Origin: JAHJQZ01 sp963667595
GTDB taxonomy: Bacteria; Pseudomonadota; Alphaproteobacteria; Rhizobiales; Devosiaceae
NCBI GenBank assembly: GCA_963667595.2
Contig: CAXXWD010000003.1
Span: forward strand, 1-64,000
DNA length: 64,000 bases
Reading direction: 5' to 3'
The translations under genes and the position numbers were made by a program. Each line of letters opens with the position of its first letter. The stretch's first letter is position 1. This document shows positions 26,719 to 36,637 of this stretch, in pieces. The notes under the pieces are model-generated. The model saw only the letters and a list, made by a program, of their open reading frames with translations, was not told the DNA's origin and ran no database searches.

Positions 26719-27930
26719 ATGAGCAAGATCAAAGTCGCGAACCCAGTCGTCGAACTCGACGGCGACGAGATGACCCGGATCATCTGGCAGGCGATCAAGG
26801 ACAAGCTGATCACCCCTTTTCTCGACATCGATCTGCACTATTATGACCTGAGCATTGAGAACCGCGACGCGACCGACGATCAGGTGACCGTCGATTCCGC
26901 CAACGCCATCGCAAAATACGGCGTCGGGGTCAAATGCGCCACGATCACCCCCGACGAAGCCCGCGTCGAGGAGTTCGGGCTCAAGAAGATGTGGAAGTCG
27001 CCCAACGGCACCATCCGCAATATTCTGGGCGGCGTCATTTTCCGCGAACCAATCATCTGCCGCAACGTACCGCGTCTGGTGCCGGGCTGGACCCAGCCGA
27101 TCATCGTCGGCCGTCATGCCTTCGGCGACCAGTACCGCGCCACCGATTTCCGCTATCCGGGCGCCGGCACCCTGACCATCAAGTTCACCGGCGAAGACGG
27201 CACCGTCATCGAGCACGAGGTCTACAAGGCGCCGGGCTCGGGCGTGGCCATGGCCATGTACAACCTCGACGAGTCGATCCGCGATTTCGCCCGCGCCTCG
27301 CTCAACTACGCGCTGCAGCGCAAGGTGCCCTGCTATCTGTCGACCAAGAACACCATCCTCAAGGCCTATGACGGCCGCTTCAAGGACCTATTCCAGGAGG
27401 TCTACGAGGCCGAGTTCGAGGCCCAGTTCAAGGCGGAAAAGATCTGGTACGAACACCGGCTGATCGACGACATGGTCGCCTCCTCGCTTAAATGGTCCGG
27501 CGGCTATGTCTGGGCCTGCAAAAACTATGACGGCGACGTGCAGTCCGACACCGTGGCACAGGGCTTCGGCTCGCTCGGGCTGATGACCTCCGTGCTGATG
27601 ACCCCGGACGGCAAGACCGTCGAGGCGGAAGCGGCGCACGGCACCGTCACCCGCCACTATCGCCAGCACCAGCAGGGCAAACAAACCTCGACCAATTCCA
27701 CCGCTTCAATTTTCGCCTGGACGCGCGGCCTCTCGCACCGCGCCAAGCTCGACGACAACGCCGCGCTGGCCAGGTTTGCCGAAACGCTGGAAAAGGTGAC
27801 GGTCGAAACCATCGAAAGCGGCGAGATGACCAAGGATCTGGCGCTTCTGGTCGGTCCCGATCAGGAATGGCTGTCGACCCTCGGCTTCCTCGACGCCATT
27901 GCCAAAAACCTCGACAAGGCGATGGGTTAG
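26719..27930 (+). CDS. icd: NADP-dependent isocitrate dehydrogenase
   Basis: TCA-cycle enzyme oxidising isocitrate to 2-oxoglutarate. The 403-aa protein is of the homodimeric, eukaryote-like type. It starts KIKVANPVVELDGDEMTRIIW, carries the substrate loop KSPNGTIRNILGG and the metal site SDTVAQGFGSLGLMTS, and has the NADP-region EAAHGTVTRHYRQHQQG. Divergent from the GNAT-trmJ operon. Confidence 0.97.
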   Translation: MSKIKVANPVVELDGDEMTRIIWQAIKDKLITPFLDIDLHYYDLSIENRDATDDQVTVDSANAIAKYGVGVKCATITPDEARVEEFGLKKMWKSPNGTIRNILGGVIFREPIICRNVPRLVPGWTQPIIVGRHAFGDQYRATDFRYPGAGTLTIKFTGEDGTVIEHEVYKAPGSGVAMAMYNLDESIRDFARASLNYALQRKVPCYLSTKNTILKAYDGRFKDLFQEVYEAEFEAQFKAEKIWYEHRLIDDMVASSLKWSGGYVWACKNYDGDVQSDTVAQGFGSLGLMTSVLMTPDGKTVEAEAAHGTVTRHYRQHQQGKQTSTNSTASIFAWTRGLSHRAKLDDNAALARFAETLEKVTVETIESGEMTKDLALLVGPDQEWLSTLGFLDAIAKNLDKAMG

Positions 27931-28092
27931 GTCTTTCGTTGCCGGCTTTCTCCGGGGTGGATGCCGCAAGGCGTCCGCCCGTTTTGCATAAAAAAAAGCT
28001 GCGCGACGCTTTGTCCGTGACTCACGACGAGGTCCGACTGGACGTCTCCCCCCGCATCTCGGATATCCTAAGTTACGGATTCCGAAGGGTGT

Positions 28093-28119
28093 TCCGACTA
28101 TTACCCGGGTGTAGTCGGA
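28093..28119. promoter_or_regulatory. Hairpin upstream of the first GIN gene
   Basis: Perfect 8-bp stem TCCGACTA / TAGTCGGA with an 11-nt loop, just before the proposed start of the GIN-domain gene. It could be a terminator of icd lacking a T-run or a leader structure; unproven. Confidence 0.3.
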
Positions 28120-28142
28120 TGCGCCGCCGGAAGGGGGGAACG

Positions 28143-28805
28143 TTGGCCGAGTTCAAGGATTACGATCTCGATCCATTCGACTGGATCGACATTTCGTCTG
28201 GATTGCGCGCCGTGGTCCACCTCGGCGAAAGGCAATCGGTACGGATCGAGTGTACGCGACCGAACCAGATCGACAAATGCAAGGTCAAGGTCGTCAACTC
28301 CCGGCTGCGGGTCAGGCGTCGCACCGATCTCGTTGATATTTTGCTTGGCAGGCTCTTCAACCCCACCAAAACCGGACGCGGGATCACCGTCCATGTCACC
28401 GTTCCATATCTGCTCGGCGTCAAGGCCTCGATCGGTGCCGATATCAACGTCGACAGCGCTGCCGGTGACACCGTCGAGGTCGGCGTGTCGACGGGTGCGC
28501 GCATCACGATCGGCGCAGCCAGGGCCGATACGCTTCATCTCACCTGCTCAACCGCCGGCCGACTGTCGATAGCGGGAGTCTGTGAGAACCTGGAGATGAA
28601 GTTTTTCAGCGGCAGCAACGTTTCGGCGATCGAGCTTGCCTGCACCAACGCCATCATCAACGGCAACAATGGCTCCGTTGCCGAACTGACCGTGATCGGC
28701 AGCGTGTCCGGAACGTTGAAGAACGGGTGCACGGTTCATTGCATCGGCCGACCGCATCTCGTCGACGTCAAGACCGTTGGCGGCAGCACTCTGACGTTCG
28801 GCTGA
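28143..28805 (+). CDS. GIN-domain (DUF2807) protein without signal peptide
   Basis: About 220 aa from a TTG at 28143 preceded by AAGGGGGGA; an ATG at 28119 is an alternative. The protein is a run of short beta strands as in the DUF2807/GIN domain (right-handed beta-helix), with motifs such as PFDWIDISSGLRAVV, VPYLLGVKASIGADINVDSAAGD and KTVGGSTLTFG. It is clearly paralogous to the next gene along its whole length but lacks a recognisable signal peptide and has lost most of the SSG turns. It may be cytoplasmic, mis-started or degenerating. Function unknown. Confidence 0.65.
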   Translation: MAEFKDYDLDPFDWIDISSGLRAVVHLGERQSVRIECTRPNQIDKCKVKVVNSRLRVRRRTDLVDILLGRLFNPTKTGRGITVHVTVPYLLGVKASIGADINVDSAAGDTVEVGVSTGARITIGAARADTLHLTCSTAGRLSIAGVCENLEMKFFSGSNVSAIELACTNAIINGNNGSVAELTVIGSVSGTLKNGCTVHCIGRPHLVDVKTVGGSTLTFG

Positions 28806-28962
28806 GCCCGTCACACTCCCAAGAGCCATAGATCCTTCGTCTCATCGGTGACCGCAAGGTGCATTTCAAGCCCCGGTCCTGCGACACTGTTGCCGGGGTT
28901 CGGCCTTGTAGAGCGACGGGCACATCCCGATCTGCCTGCCATTGAGAAAACAAGAGACCGTC

Positions 28963-29682
28963 ATGCTCAGAACAGCACTCGCCGCAGCGGCGCTCACACT
29001 TGCAACAGAGGCAGTAATGGCCGACTCCAGAACTTACGATCTTGAGCCCTTTTCCAGCATCGATATCGCCACAGGCATTCATGCCGTCGTTAAAACAGAC
29101 ACGATCCAGTCAGTGCGCGTCGAAACCGTGAGACCCGATATTTACGACCAACTCGAGATCTCGGTCTCGAACGGACAATTGCATGCCAAGCGCACGAGCG
29201 ATCTGCTCAACTTCATCCTGAATGGCACCTTGCCGAATATGCTTCATTTCGAGCACGATGTGACAATCTACATCACCGTGCCCACACTGGTCGGAATCGA
29301 GGCGTCATCCGGCGCCATGGTCGATGCCGACAGCGCGTCGGGCGATGTGGTCGAAATCAGCGCTTCCTCGGGCAGCAGCGTCACTCTGGCCGATATTGCC
29401 GCCGACAAGCTCGGGCTCACCGCCGCCAGCGGCGCCAAGATGACCCTTGCCGGCGTATCTCGGATGCTCGATCTCGAGACTTCCAGCGGTGCCCACATTT
29501 CGGCATCCGGACTCAGCTGCGTCGAGGCCCGTGTTCAGGGATCGGGCGGTGCCTCCGCCAAATTCAACGCGTCCGACCTGGTTTTCGGTCATGTCAGCAG
29601 CGGTGCGCATATCGACCTCACCGGCAAGCCGAAATCGATCGATGTGCAATCGAGCAGCGGCGGCAGCATTTCGACTTATTGA
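28963..29682 (+). CDS. Secreted GIN-domain (DUF2807) protein
   Basis: 239 aa from ATG 28963. An N-terminal signal peptide (LRTALAAAALTLATEAVMA) is followed by a GIN beta-helix with repeated SSGA/SSGS turns (EASSGAMVDAD, SASSGSSVTLAD, ETSSGAHISAS, HVSSGAHIDLT, QSSSGGSIS). The family is common in Bacteroidetes and Proteobacteria, probably periplasmic or surface-bound, with no settled function. Tandem with its shorter paralogue upstream (157-bp gap). Confidence 0.82.
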   Translation: MLRTALAAAALTLATEAVMADSRTYDLEPFSSIDIATGIHAVVKTDTIQSVRVETVRPDIYDQLEISVSNGQLHAKRTSDLLNFILNGTLPNMLHFEHDVTIYITVPTLVGIEASSGAMVDADSASGDVVEISASSGSSVTLADIAADKLGLTAASGAKMTLAGVSRMLDLETSSGAHISASGLSCVEARVQGSGGASAKFNASDLVFGHVSSGAHIDLTGKPKSIDVQSSSGGSISTY

Positions 29683-29791
29683 ATGCGGGACCGCGGGCCT
29701 TCGCCTGCCGGGTCCGGCGTAAATGATCGGGACAGGGCGGTCCCAGGACCGCCTGTGCCCCACGCCACGACAGAACGTCGATCGATCGCAA

Positions 29792-30014
29792 ATAAGGCAT
29801 CAGGCGAAAAACGGACCCGGTTTTTGGTATCATCCGATGCGACCGCCAAAGAGGAAAGCCGGATGAGTTGATGCGATCAAATCGCCCGATGCTTTGGATC
29901 GTATCCAGGATATGGAGATACCGGTTATTCGTCTGGAAACGCGACGAAACAACAACCTGGCCTCCGTGAAGCGTTTCCGTGAAAAGCTGAACGGGCGTGG
30001 TTTCCAAGGTCTAG
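29792..30014 (+). repeat. Two adjacent copies of the CTAG repeat family
   Basis: Part of a 741-bp gene-free stretch (29683-30423). The first copy (about 29792-29892) resembles those after flgH and alaS: GGCATCAGGCGAAAAACGG, later GATCAAATCGCCC. The second (about 29893-30014) resembles the one at 54932: GATACCGGTTATTCGTCTGG, AAACGCGACGAAACAA, ending in CTAG. Both are diverged. No gene is seen in the rest of the stretch. Confidence 0.6.
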
Positions 30015-30423
30015 CACGATACCAGACCGGTGATCCCCGTCACTCTCGCCCCTCTCTTCCGGAGATGGCCGAACCGTTTCGCGGAACGCGTCGGCGTCGC
30101 ACACAGTGACATCAGCCTGATCGGCACCTTTTCCCCAACCGGATCAAGTTTGTCGGATCGGCACTGAAACCGGCGGGACGGATCGTCACACCGGCCCGGA
30201 ACGACACGTCTCGACTCTCTCCGGCAAACGCGCCTTCACTATCTTCCTATTCTACAACAATAAGTTGCACCTTTTTCTTCATGTCACATCCGCTGGCATG
30301 AACACTGGATTTGTCGACTTTTCAACATGAACACACATCCGATGCCGTGCGTCACCGATTTCGGTCGACGACAAGCCAGAATGGGATTATCGGTAATATT
30401 CCTCCATATCCCGGTTTTGTCAC

Positions 30424-31371
30424 ATGCCTGTCGGCGTCTATTTCGGTCTGGCGGCCTATTCGGTCTATTCGTTTAGCGACGCCTTCATCAAAAGCATCGG
30501 TTCGGAACTCAGCCCGTTCCTCATTTCGTTCTGGACGGCGTTCTTCTCCACCCTGCCGGTGATTTTTACGCGTCCGGCATCCGAGAAGCTCCTCGAAACG
30601 TTCAAAAGCAAATCGCCGATTAAGGTGCATGCCCGCGCTATTCTCGGGCTGACTTCGTCGCTTTGCGTTATTTACGCCTTTACCCATATTCCGTTCGCCG
30701 AGACCTATGCGCTCGTTTTCATGACGCCGATCATTTCGACGATTCTGTCGGTGCTCATTCTCAAGGAACACATGACGACGGGGCGCTGGGTCGGCCTCGT
30801 GCTCGGTTTTCTCGGCGTGCTCTTGGTGGTTCGCCCCGGATTTCGGGAACTGCAGCTCGGACACATTGCCGCGATGGTCGCCTCGGTGGTGGCCGCGATC
30901 GTCTCGATTCTTCTCAGACAGGTTTCGCAGACGGAAAAACGCATCACCATCATCGGCTATGCGATCGTCTATACGCTGACGATCAACGCCATCATCCTGC
31001 TCGTGATGGGACTGCCTTTGTTGCCGTCGCCTCCGCAGTTTCTGATCTTCGCCATCACCGGCACGCTCGGCGGATTCGGCAACATTCTCATAATCAAGGC
31101 GGCCAAAAACGCCCCCATGGCCTGGCTGGCGCCAACCCAATACATCCAGATCGTCTGGGCCGTGGTCATCGGTTCGCTGGTCTTTGCCGAATTCCCCGGC
31201 CCGTTCACCCTGGCCGGTCTCTTGATTATGGCCGCTGCCGGCTATCTGTGCTTCCCCTCGGGCGGAAGCCGCAGCCCGGTCGGCGGATTTGCCTTTCTCA
31301 CCGGCCCCCGACGGGCGCGCCGCAATGGCAGTGCCGTGCCCCCTAGCCAAGAACGCGACCGAAAAGACTAG
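30424..31371 (+). CDS. DMT superfamily transporter (EamA)
   Basis: A 315-aa inner-membrane protein with ten helices in two EamA repeats. LVFMTPIISTILSVLILKEHMTTGRWVGLVLGF is the end of the first repeat, and WLAPTQYIQIVWAVVIGSLVFAEFPGPFTLAG belongs to the second. Substrate unknown; relatives carry amino acids or metabolites. The C-terminal tail is basic and non-hydrophobic (about residues 280-315). The TAG stop lies inside a CTAG that is duplicated by the adjacent IS, so the insertion leaves the protein unchanged. Confidence 0.88.
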   Translation: MPVGVYFGLAAYSVYSFSDAFIKSIGSELSPFLISFWTAFFSTLPVIFTRPASEKLLETFKSKSPIKVHARAILGLTSSLCVIYAFTHIPFAETYALVFMTPIISTILSVLILKEHMTTGRWVGLVLGFLGVLLVVRPGFRELQLGHIAAMVASVVAAIVSILLRQVSQTEKRITIIGYAIVYTLTINAIILLVMGLPLLPSPPQFLIFAITGTLGGFGNILIIKAAKNAPMAWLAPTQYIQIVWAVVIGSLVFAEFPGPFTLAGLLIMAAAGYLCFPSGGSRSPVGGFAFLTGPRRARRNGSAVPPSQERDRKD

Positions 31372-31450
31372 GCTGTAGTGACAATTTAAAGGTTGGGGGG
31401 ATTCCCACGCGGCCGCAAATCGGATTCAACACTGGCTTTTGGAGGTCGAT

Positions 31451-31852
31451 GTGGAAGGCGAGGTATTGCGGGACGATCAGTGGGAGCGGCTCAGGGAGTT
31501 TGTTCCCGGCGGACGCAAGGGCAAGCGCGGTCCGCGTAGCGACGGGCGGCGGTTTTTCGATGCCATTCTGTGGCTGGCTCATTCGGGGGCGCGCTGGCGC
31601 GACCTGCCCGAGGATCGGTTCGGGCCCTATCAGACGGTCAAGCGGCGCTATTATCGCTGGATCGAGATGGGCGTGTTCGACAAGATCTTTGCGGCCGTGG
31701 CCGATGATCCCGACATGGAATGGCTTTCACTCGACGCCACGGTGATCCGGGCACAGGCACAAGCCGCCGGTGCGCGACGAAAAAGGGGGGAGCGCAAGCC
31801 CAGGCTCTCGGGCGCTCCCGGGGCGGGTTCGGAACCAAGGTCCATGCTGTAG
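31451..31852 (+). CDS. IS427-like transposase, N-terminal part (OrfA)
   Basis: DUF4096-type N-terminal region of an IS5-family transposase: LRDDQWERLREFVPGG, FFDAILWLAHSGARWRDLPEDRFGPYQTVKRRYYRW, then the first catalytic Asp in SLDATVIRAQ. The GTG at 31451 has GGAGG upstream; a TTG at 31439 is in the same frame. The frame runs past a tract of five A and six G (31780-31790), where a -1 shift would join it to OrfB. Confidence 0.88.
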   Translation: MEGEVLRDDQWERLREFVPGGRKGKRGPRSDGRRFFDAILWLAHSGARWRDLPEDRFGPYQTVKRRYYRWIEMGVFDKIFAAVADDPDMEWLSLDATVIRAQAQAAGARRKRGERKPRLSGAPGAGSEPRSML

Positions 31853-32214
31853 TCGACGCGCTCGGTTTGCCGGTCCGATTTGAACTCGGCCCCGGCCAGC
31901 AGAACGACATGGTACCGGCCTGCGACATGATTGAGGGCCTTCACGCCGGTCAGGTTCTTGCCGACCGTGCCTACGACGCCGACCGCCTCCATGATCTCAC
32001 TCTCGAACAGGGCGGCGAACCGGTCATTCCGCCCCGCCGCCACCGCAAATACCAGCACCGTTACGACAAGATCGCCTACAAAAACCGCTGGGGCATCGAG
32101 GGTTTCTTCGCCAAACTCAAGCAATGGCGCCGCATCGCAACCCGATACGACAAGCTTGCTGCCAACTTCCTCGGCTTCATCAAGCTCGCCGCCATCATGC
32201 TCTGGCTGAAATAG
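31720..32214 (+). CDS. IS427-like transposase, C-terminal part (OrfB)
   Basis: DDE catalytic half: GGFGTKVHAVVDALGLPVRF, the second Asp in LADRAYDADRL, and the Glu in KNRWGIEGFFAKLKQWRRIATRYDK. It overlaps OrfA in the -1 frame; homologous sequence begins only after the A5G6 tract, so it is probably made as an OrfA-OrfB fusion by programmed frameshifting rather than from its own start. Confidence 0.88.
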   Translation: MAFTRRHGDPGTGTSRRCATKKGGAQAQALGRSRGGFGTKVHAVVDALGLPVRFELGPGQQNDMVPACDMIEGLHAGQVLADRAYDADRLHDLTLEQGGEPVIPPRRHRKYQHRYDKIAYKNRWGIEGFFAKLKQWRRIATRYDKLAANFLGFIKLAAIMLWLK

Positions 32215-32232
32215 TTAAATCGTCACTACAGC

Positions 32233-32477
32233 CTAGAGTATTCTCAGGTGAAGTGGGCACCGGTTCGCCGGTTCGAGTGAAGAGGATCAGAAAACAGTCC
32301 AGTGGACTGTTTTCCTGATGAACACGCCATAACAAGAAGATAGAGCAGTGTGAGAAAGAACGGGTCCGGTTCTCGATAAGGAAAAAGGCGTTTTGATTGG
32401 ATCAAAACGCCTTGTTCTTGTCCTTGAGGGGGCACACCGGTTATTTCGAAAACCGGTGCCCGTTTTCGCCCGATGCC

Positions 32478-32480
<3 letters not shown>
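32233..32480. repeat. Cluster of CTAG-family repeats between the IS and alaS
   Basis: Three repeat units. The first (32233 to about 32320) starts CTAGAGTATTCTCAGG and includes an inverted repeat with arms AAAACAGTCC and GGACTGTTTT at 32291-32313. The second, rightward, starts TAGAGCAGTGTG near 32341. The third is leftward and starts at the alaS stop (32480). The last two meet in a perfect 13-bp stem, AAGGCGTTTTGAT (32385-32397) and its complement (32401-32413), which may also end alaS transcripts. Confidence 0.6.
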
Positions 32481-35123
<2,643 letters not shown>

Positions 35124-35144
35124 CGTGTGTCCTGCACATAAAAG

Positions 35145-35162
35145 GGCCGCCTTTGCGCGGCC
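35145..35162 (-). promoter_or_regulatory. GC hairpin in the alaS leader, possible attenuator
   Basis: Stem GGCCGC / GCGGCC with a 6-nt loop; on the minus strand it is followed by CTTTTA, and the structure ends about 20 nt before the alaS start codon. It looks like a weak intrinsic terminator in front of alaS. Confidence 0.35.
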
Positions 35163-35265
35163 TTAACAAAATCGTTGTGCCTTGTATCGCGATGCTTCGG
35201 TTTGGTCCAGACGAACGCTGCGCCAACACATCGTGACGCAGGACGCCCGCCTTCTGTCCTCATTC

Positions 35266-35294
35266 AGAAAAAGGGGCGTTGCGAACAACGCCCC
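35266..35294 (-). terminator. Rho-independent terminator of recA
   Basis: Perfect stem GGGGCGTTG / CAACGCCCC with a 4-nt loop, located about 40 nt past the recA stop and followed on the minus strand by TTTTT. Confidence 0.85.
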
Positions 35295-35334
35295 AGTCTA
35301 TAGGGAAGCCTTTGGAGTGAGGCCTGAAGAGCCG

Positions 35335-36408
35335 TTAATCGTCGGTTCCGGTCGGCTCGCCGGAATCATCCCCGATCAGGGCCTCCGACAAAAGACCGGC
35401 GCTTTCGCGAACGCCGAGTTCAATCTGGTTGGCAATTTCCGGATTGTCCTTGAGAAACTGCCGCGAGTTTTCCCTGCCCTGCCCGAGCCGCTGGCTGTCA
35501 TAGGAGAACCAGGCGCCGGATTTCTCCACGATACCCGACTTGACGCCGAGATCGAGCAGCTCCCCGGTCTTGGAAATGCCTTCGCCATACATGATGTCGA
35601 ATTCGACCTGACGGAAAGGCGGCGCCAGTTTGTTCTTGACCACCTTGACGCGGGTCTGGTTGCCGACGACCTCGTCGCGGTCCTTGATGGCGCCGATACG
35701 ACGAATGTCGAGACGGACCGAGGCATAGAATTTAAGGGCGTTGCCACCGGTGGTGGTTTCGGGAGAGCCGAACATCACGCCGATCTTCATGCGGATCTGG
35801 TTGATGAAGACGACCATCGATTTGGACTTGGAGATCGAGGCGGTCAGCTTGCGCATGGCCTGACTCATCAACCGCGCCTGTAGACCGGGAAGCGAATCGC
35901 CCATCTCGCCTTCAAGCTCGGCGCGCGGGGTCAGCGCCGCCACGGAATCGACGACGAGGACGTCGATGGCCCCGGATCTGACCAGCGTATCGGCGATTTC
36001 GAGCGCCTGTTCGCCGGCATCGGGCTGGGAAATCAGAAGATCGTCGACATTGACGCCAAGCTTGCGGGCATAGATCGGATCGAGCGCATGCTCCGCATCG
36101 ATAAAGGCGCAGATACCGCCGGCCTTTTGCGCCTCGGCGATGACGTGCAGCGCCAGCGTGGTCTTGCCCGAACTTTCCGGCCCGAAGATCTCGACGATGC
36201 GGCCGCGCGGCAGCCCGCCGATCCCGAGCGCGATGTCGAGACCGAGCGATCCGGTCGAAATGGATTCCACCTCGATGGAGGTGTTTTCGCCAAGGCGCAT
36301 GATCGAGCCCTTGCCGAAATTGCGCTCGATCTGCCCCAGTGCGGCCTGAAGAGCCTTCTGCTTGTCCATCGCGCCTCCTTCGACAATGCGAAGCTGTTGA
36401 ACCGCCAT
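35335..36408 (-). CDS. recA: Recombinase RecA
   Basis: Strand-exchange protein and LexA coprotease, 357 aa. Walker A GPESSGKT at residues 76-83, VLVVDSVAAL as Walker B, and the DNA-binding loops GVMFGSPETTTGGNALKFYAS. Start ATG 36406-36408 with GGGA; a second in-frame ATG (residue 14, DKQKALQAAL) is the start in many relatives. An SOS box lies about 110 nt upstream, so LexA control is expected. Confidence 0.98.
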   Translation of the reverse strand: MAVQQLRIVEGGAMDKQKALQAALGQIERNFGKGSIMRLGENTSIEVESISTGSLGLDIALGIGGLPRGRIVEIFGPESSGKTTLALHVIAEAQKAGGICAFIDAEHALDPIYARKLGVNVDDLLISQPDAGEQALEIADTLVRSGAIDVLVVDSVAALTPRAELEGEMGDSLPGLQARLMSQAMRKLTASISKSKSMVVFINQIRMKIGVMFGSPETTTGGNALKFYASVRLDIRRIGAIKDRDEVVGNQTRVKVVKNKLAPPFRQVEFDIMYGEGISKTGELLDLGVKSGIVEKSGAWFSYDSQRLGQGRENSRQFLKDNPEIANQIELGVRESAGLLSEALIGDDSGEPTGTDD

Positions 36409-36512
36409 TCCCGATGTCTCCTTATTTCACGTCGCCCGCGGTCGGGCAACGATGATCCGATCTCGCCATGTCGGCTCTTCGTACATGCATTGTTCTCATT
36501 ATGTTTCGGTTC

Positions 36513-36533
36513 TGTCAAGAACGAATGGAGAAC
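36513..36533 (-). promoter_or_regulatory. LexA (SOS) box and -35 element of recA
   Basis: On the minus strand GTTC-N7-GTTC, the alphaproteobacterial SOS box, spans 36533-36519 and is directly followed by TTGACA (36518-36513). A weak -10 (AACAAT) lies 18 nt further. The operator touches the -35, as expected for repression by LexA. Confidence 0.82.
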
Positions 36534-36637
36534 TTTCGGCCCAAGGGAAAACGTGCGCCGCGAATCGGCCGGCTTTGATCGATGGAATCGGCCAAAAAGG
36601 GGAGGAAAAAGGAAGCGCCCTGGAAAAAACGCCCGGC

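Larger units (their letters stand above)
31372..32232 (+). mobile_element. IS5-family (IS427-like) insertion sequence
   Basis: 861-bp element. The terminal inverted repeats are GCTGTAGTGACAATTTAA on the left and its complement TTAAATCGTCACTACAGC on the right, with one mismatch. CTAG is present on both sides (31368-31371 and 32233-32236), consistent with a target duplication of CTAG, or of TA if each end is one base longer. Inside are two overlapping transposase frames of the IS427 type. It appears intact. It sits exactly at the eamA stop codon and at the edge of a CTAG-family repeat. Confidence 0.92.

Noticed and set aside
30791..30889. Considered whether the EamA gene is disrupted by the IS
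   Set aside because: The stop codon TAG is kept at the insertion point and the ten-helix pattern is complete, so the gene is intact.
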